Of a DNA stretch of 64,000 nucleotides, positions 60,640 through 64,000 are shown in pieces (position 1 is the stretch's first letter; every line of letters starts with the position of its first letter). The translations under genes were made by a program, and so were the position numbers. The notes beneath the pieces were generated by a model. It searched no databases, was not told the origin of the DNA, and worked only from the letters and a program-made list of their open reading frames with translations. This DNA is from CAVRIA01 sp963721115 (GTDB lineage Bacteria > Desulfobacterota > Binatia > HRBIN30 > CADEER01), in NCBI GenBank assembly GCA_963721115.1, contig CAVRIA010000006.1, positions 1 to 64,000 on the forward strand, given 5' to 3'.

Positions 60640-61242
60640 GCGCGCGCGGTTCAGCGATGTTCGATCGTTTTCGACCAGCAGGGGATAGGGATCGATCGGA
60701 CGGTAGCGCATCGGGTAGAACTGCGAGCGCACCTCGTAGATGGCGAAGTGGAGGTGCGGAGGGGTCGTCGCGGCATCGCCGGTGTTCCCCACGCTTCCGA
60801 TCCGCTCGCCGGCGGCGACCCGCCGCCCCATGTGCATCCCCGGCGCCAGCTCGCGCAGGTGCGCGTAGTAGTAGAGCCGCCGTCCCGTCCCCATGACCCA
60901 CAGCACGTTGCCGCCGATCGCCGTCCGGCGGTTGCCGATTACCACGCCGGCGGCGGCGGCGAGGACGGGCGTGCCGGCAGGAGCCGGGATGTCGATTCCT
61001 TCATGCGGTCCGAAATAGCGCGGCGCGCCGAACGACGGCGCCAGCGCCTGCCGGCTGACGGCCTTGACGGGCACTACGTAGTGCCGCGGTACCGTGCCGT
61101 ACACGTGCAGCCACCACAGCGCCCGCCCGTAGGGGATGAGGAGGACCGCGTTCGCCGCGATGATCATGCCGAGAAGGACTCGCACTTCCCATCTCAGGCG
61201 CGTCGGCGCGACGCGCTCTTTCCTGGACTCGAGTGGCGTCAC
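60592..61242 (-). CDS. M23 family peptidase (LytM/peptidase-fold)
   Basis: A 216-residue membrane-anchored endopeptidase. One helix near the N-terminus (V-L-L-G-M-I-I-A-A-N-A-V-L-L-I) and then the LytM fold with H-E-G-I-D-I-P-A (H-x3-D), T-G-D-A-A-T-T-P-P-H-L-H-F (H-x-H), and the central Y-Y-Y-A-H-L strand. All zinc ligands are present, so it can cleave peptide cross-links. GTG 61242 overlaps the end of the O-antigen-ligase gene (GTGA). The 3' end overlaps the convergent amidase gene by 48 bp. Confidence 0.88.
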   Translation of the reverse strand: MTPLESRKERVAPTRLRWEVRVLLGMIIAANAVLLIPYGRALWWLHVYGTVPRHYVVPVKAVSRQALAPSFGAPRYFGPHEGIDIPAPAGTPVLAAAAGVVIGNRRTAIGGNVLWVMGTGRRLYYYAHLRELAPGMHMGRRVAAGERIGSVGNTGDAATTPPHLHFAIYEVRSQFYPMRYRPIDPYPLLVENDRTSLNRARSPATEITASRAVARQ

Positions 61243-63038
61243 GGCGGCGGGAGCGTCCGGAGGAGCTCGGCCGCGCGAGCGCGCAAGTCGCGCTCGTCGG
61301 CGGAGGGAAGCTTGGAGCGCATGCCGACGACCTCCAGAAGCATCGCCCGCGCCTCGTCGTACCGTCCAGCTTCGGCGTACGTCTCGGCGAGGAGCACGCG
61401 CGGGCGGAGAAGGCCGGGGAGGGTTTCATGGAGAGCCTGCAGCTCCTCGATCGCCTGCTCGTGGCGGCCGCGGCGGCGCTCGATCGCGGCGGTGATGTAG
61501 ATGTCTTCCGCCGTGGACCGCGCCGATGCGCTCGAGCGCTGCTGCGAACGCGCCATCGTCGTCTCCGAGTCGCAGGCGAGCGCAAGCCAGGACCTCCCAG
61601 AGCTCGCCATCTGCCGGTCGAATCGGAGCCCGCGCAGCGCCAGCTGCTCTGCCTCCGCCGGCCGGCCGGCGACCCAGGCGTGGCGGGCCCCCTGCAGCCA
61701 CCGGTCGACGAGCAGAAGGCGAGCGCTCTGTACGAGTGCGAGCGCCATCACCAACACCAGGCCCAGCCTCTCGATCGCGGACAGGCTTCGTGGCGAAACG
61801 GACGGCAGGCGAGCGCTGTCGTCCAGCTCCGCGATGACGAGCAGGCATAAGAGCCGGTGGTCGCGGGCAGATCGAGCGAGACGTCGACGACCCGTGAACC
61901 GCCAGCGCCACGAGCGCTGCCGCAAGGGGCGCGGTTTCCCTTCGGGCGCCGCGCGCGACGGCGTGGCGCAGCACTAGGGCGAGCAGAACGAGGAGGGCCG
62001 CGAGGCCGACGAGGCCCGCCTCCACGCTGAGGAGCAGGTAATCGTTGTGGGGATGATTCGTCAGATCGGTGACGGCGATCGCGGGCGGGTGGCTGCGAAG
62101 CGAGGCGCGTTGGAACGCCGGATAGACGGCGGCGAAGCGCCCCGGCCCCCAACCGAGCAGCGGACGGGCAGCGATCAGACGCGTCGCGATTCCCCACATC
62201 CGCCAGCGGCCGGTCATCGAGGCAGCTGCGTGAGCGCACCGGCCAGGTCCGAGCCGCCGAAGCGGGCCAGCGCCGCGCCGGCGGCGAGGGGAAAGGCCGC
62301 CGCACACGTCGTCAACAGCCGGCGCGCCATCCGGCCGCCGGACAGCACGGCCAGCACGACTCCGCCGCTGGCCGCCGCCAGCCACGCGCCGCGCGAGAAA
62401 GTCAGGATCAGTCCCGTCAGGATCGCCGCCGACGCCAATTGCCAGCGGAGGCGTTCTCCGCCACTGGCCCCCTCGGCATATGCAACGGCCAGCGGCAGCG
62501 TTGCCGCGAGCAAGGCGCCGACCCAGTTCGGATTCCCCAGGGTGCCGAAGCTCTGCCACTTCACGGACGGAAGCGCGGAAAAATCGAACACGTAGTGCCC
62601 GGCGAGCACCTGGAGCACCACCAGCAACCCTTCGATGCCACCCAGACCGGCAATGAGGCGCAGGAGCCGCCGCGTGTCCGCCTCCGCGGGGCACGCCAGA
62701 CGTAGCGCGAGCACGAAGGCGGCATAGCCCCAGAACCGCACGGCGCCGTCACTTGCCAGCAGACCGGAGCCGTTCACCAGGGCCGAGGCAGTCACGGCCG
62801 CGACCAGCGCGAGGAGCGCCGCATTCCACGACCACGGCCACGGCCTGACGCGTGGCTGGCCCCCGATCGCAGCGACGAACACGGTGAAGGCGGAGACCAA
62901 TAGAATCACCGCCTCTTTCGGCACGGCGAACGGATGCGCGAGGCCGGGGAGAAAGAGGAGCACGACCAGAACGATGCCGGCGCCCAGCAATCGCTGCGCC
63001 ACCTCGAGGTTCTCGCGCTGGTCCGCTGCCGTGCTCAC
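61239..63038 (-). CDS. O-antigen ligase/Wzy-like membrane protein with C-terminal TPR repeats, frameshifted
   Basis: About 600 residues in the corrected reading. Ten or more membrane helices begin at GTG 63038 (R-L-L-G-A-G-I-V-L-V-V-L-L-F). The Wzy_C core shows G-T-L-G-N-P-N-W-V-G, L-T-F-S-R-G-A-W-L-A and P-L-L-G-W-G-P-G-R-F, with H-P-H-N-D-Y-L in the periplasmic loop. A TPR part follows (A-W-V-A-G-R-P-A-E-A-E, Y-A-E-A-G-R-Y-D-E-A-R). Frames change near 62220, 61890, 61855, 61615 and 61515; most fit one-base losses. It probably ligates or polymerises a lipid-linked glycan. The start overlaps the mtgA stop. Confidence 0.75.
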
Positions 63039-63709
63039 CGCTTCGCCTCGGCCGCCGCGGACAGGTTCGCGCCCGTTCCGGGGTGGCTCCGGCCCAGACC
63101 GAGAGGGCCGGGCCGAGCCGCTCGGGGCTGGGAAGGATCGCAACCAGGCGCCGCGCCTGCTCCGCGTCCAACGCCGCGGGTGGTACGCCGAAATACGAGC
63201 ACGACGCCGCTCCCACGCCGCGAATTCCCGCGCCCCAGTGGACGACGTTGAGGTAAGCCTCCAGGATCTCGTCCTTGCGCATCCGGCGCTCGGCCTGCAG
63301 CGCATAGCAGATCTCTCGCAGCTTGCGCAGGAGGTTGCGGTCGTGGCCGAGAAACAGCTCGCGCACGAGCTGCATCGTGAGTGTGCTCGCTCCGTAGACG
63401 TACGTGCGGGCTCCCAGGTCGCGCCAGAAGGCTCGCACCAGCTGCGCCCAGTTGACGCCGCGGTGATCGTAGAAGGCATCCTCTTGTGCGAACAGAGCGT
63501 GCACCAGATGCTCCGGCACCGCCGCGAGGGGAACGAAGAGGATCCGCCCTTCCGCACCCAGGCGCTGCAGGTCGTCCGGGGCGGGGCAGGTGCCGGACAA
63601 CGGCTGCGAGGGGGAGCTGGATCGATGGCAGGAGGAACAGCCAGGCGGCCAGCCCGTAGAACGCCAGGGCGGTGGCGGCCAGGATGACGAACCGCCTCCG
63701 TCCCCGCAT
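63035..63709 (-). CDS. mtgA: Monofunctional peptidoglycan glycosyltransferase (GT51), frameshifted
   Basis: An MtgA-type enzyme of about 225 residues. One membrane helix (F-V-I-L-A-A-T-A-L-A-F-Y-G-L-A-A-W-L) leads into the GT51 domain, with catalytic Glu in L-F-A-Q-E-D-A-F-Y-D-H-R-G-V, then G-A-S-T-L-T-M-Q-L-V-R-E and R-R-M-R-K-D-E-I-L-E-A-Y-L-N-V-V-H-W-G. It polymerises lipid II without a transpeptidase domain. The frame changes near 63605 (one extra base) and near 63068 (one lost base), after which A-N-L-S-A-A-A-E-A-K-R-stop restores a natural end. The stop overlaps the next GTG. Confidence 0.82.
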   Translation of the reverse strand: MRGRRRFVILAATALAFYGLAAWLFLLPSIQLPLAAVVRHLPRPGRPAAPGCGRADPLRSPRGGAGASGARSVRTRGCLLRSPRRQLGAAGASLLARPGSPHVRLRSEHTHDAARARAVSRPRPQPPAQAARDLLCAAGRAPDAQGRDPGGLPQRRPLGRGNSRRGSGVVLVFRRTTRGVGRGAGAAPGCDPSQPRAARPGPLGLGRSHPGTGANLSAAAEAKR

Positions 63710-64000
63710 CTACCCGCTCGTCTTCGAGCGAGCGCCCCGCCTGCGTCCCATGAAGGACGACAGCGCGATGAGAGCCAGGACGATCGATGCCGACATGTAC
63801 CCCCAACGCGTCAGCAGCGGCGTGGGCATCGCGGGCTCGGGGAACACGGGCGTCACGCCCGGGCTGGGCCCGACGGTCACGCCTGGGCTGGGCCCTACGG
63901 TCGTGCTCGGGCTCGGACCTTGGGCGTACACCGTGACGACCAAGGGTACGCGTGCGAACGCTTTGAACTCCTGCCACACGAGCTCGAGGTCTCCGCCGGC
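63710..64000 (-). CDS. C-terminal end of an envelope protein with Pro-rich repeats and a sorting-type tail (runs off the window)
   Basis: The 5' part lies beyond the window. What is seen: V-V-T-V-Y-A-Q-G, three repeats of V-G-P-S-P-G-V-T, then P-E-P-A-M-P-T-P-L-L-T-R-W-G-Y followed by one membrane helix (M-S-A-S-I-V-L-A-L-I-A-L-S-S-F) and a basic cluster R-R-R-G-A-R-S-K. Order of a short Pro/Trp-Gly motif, helix, and Arg cluster is that of C-terminal sorting signals such as IPTL-CTERM. It is the first gene of the mtgA row as far as seen. Confidence 0.6.
   Translation of the reverse strand, partial: AGGDLELVWQEFKAFARVPLVVTVYAQGPSPSTTVGPSPGVTVGPSPGVTPVFPEPAMPTPLLTRWGYMSASIVLALIALSSFMGRRRGARSKTSG

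Overview
The window is a GC-rich (clearly above 60% by eye) chromosomal segment from a Gram-negative, probably aerobic bacterium. Evidence for this is a complex I operon, several lipoprotein and Tat-type signal peptides, periplasmic cell-wall enzymes, a LexA repressor, and a gene for selenocysteine tRNA. The mix of thiolases, a DUF35 protein, a P450, a carotenoid oxygenase, VOC, sulfotransferase and deazaflavin-type enzymes, and secreted proteins with Myxococcus-type cysteine-rich repeats fits deltaproteobacteria-like lineages such as Candidatus Binatota or Myxococcota. That placement is inference, because no rRNA or marker gene tree is available here.

Layout. 0-4.6 kb: an AhpD/CMD-like protein, then on the minus strand a SCP2-type thiolase, an HMG-CoA-synthase-like/DUF35 fusion that lacks the catalytic residues, and lexA. 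4.8-9.8 kb: an Hpt protein, a two-receiver hybrid histidine kinase, then lemA, an M48 membrane protease and a zinc-ribbon membrane protein. 10 kb: a textbook strong promoter and terminator around a 39-residue lysine-rich, histone-tail-like peptide. 10.5-14 kb: an Asp-nucleophile alpha/beta hydrolase, a degradative thiolase and a patatin. 14-15.8 kb: an AmgK/MurU-like cell-wall sugar recycling pair. 16-25.6 kb: a compact nuo operon, A-C-D-E-H-J-K-L-M-N, from which nuoB, F, G and I (every 4Fe-4S subunit) are absent.

25.6-47.5 kb is an accessory, partly decayed region. It holds gene tails (LolA-like, DUF4143, cupin, RND pump, ParD, VapC, glycosyltransferase, sigma-54 activator), several families of palindromic repeats, a Phd/VapC pair, a retropepsin-like pair, P450 plus limonene-epoxide-hydrolase-like protein, amidohydrolase, MATE exporter, GH29 fucosidase, Tat-lipoprotein carotenoid oxygenase, FAD oxidoreductase and MarR. 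Two unrelated secreted proteins (35.0 and 45.9 kb) carry the same four-cysteine C-terminal domain.

47.6-64 kb: a 1135-residue GAF/coiled-coil/pseudo-receiver protein with a small partner, a lytic transglycosylase, a PTS IIA-like protein, tRNA-Sec, a DUF4143 ATPase, a periplasmic protein made of a short tandem repeat, VOC/sulfotransferase/Ddn-like enzymes, a large membrane protein, and a cell-envelope cluster (PGRP amidase, M23 peptidase, O-antigen-ligase-like TPR protein, MtgA-like glycosyltransferase, and a protein with a C-terminal sorting-type tail).

Many otherwise convincing genes (CMD, zinc-ribbon protein, alpha/beta hydrolase, amgK, nuoD, nuoE, nuoL, mtgA, the O-antigen ligase) are broken by one-base indels. 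In the left half all of these are insertions. This looks more like residual sequencing error than mass pseudogenisation, so coordinates of those genes span the frame changes.
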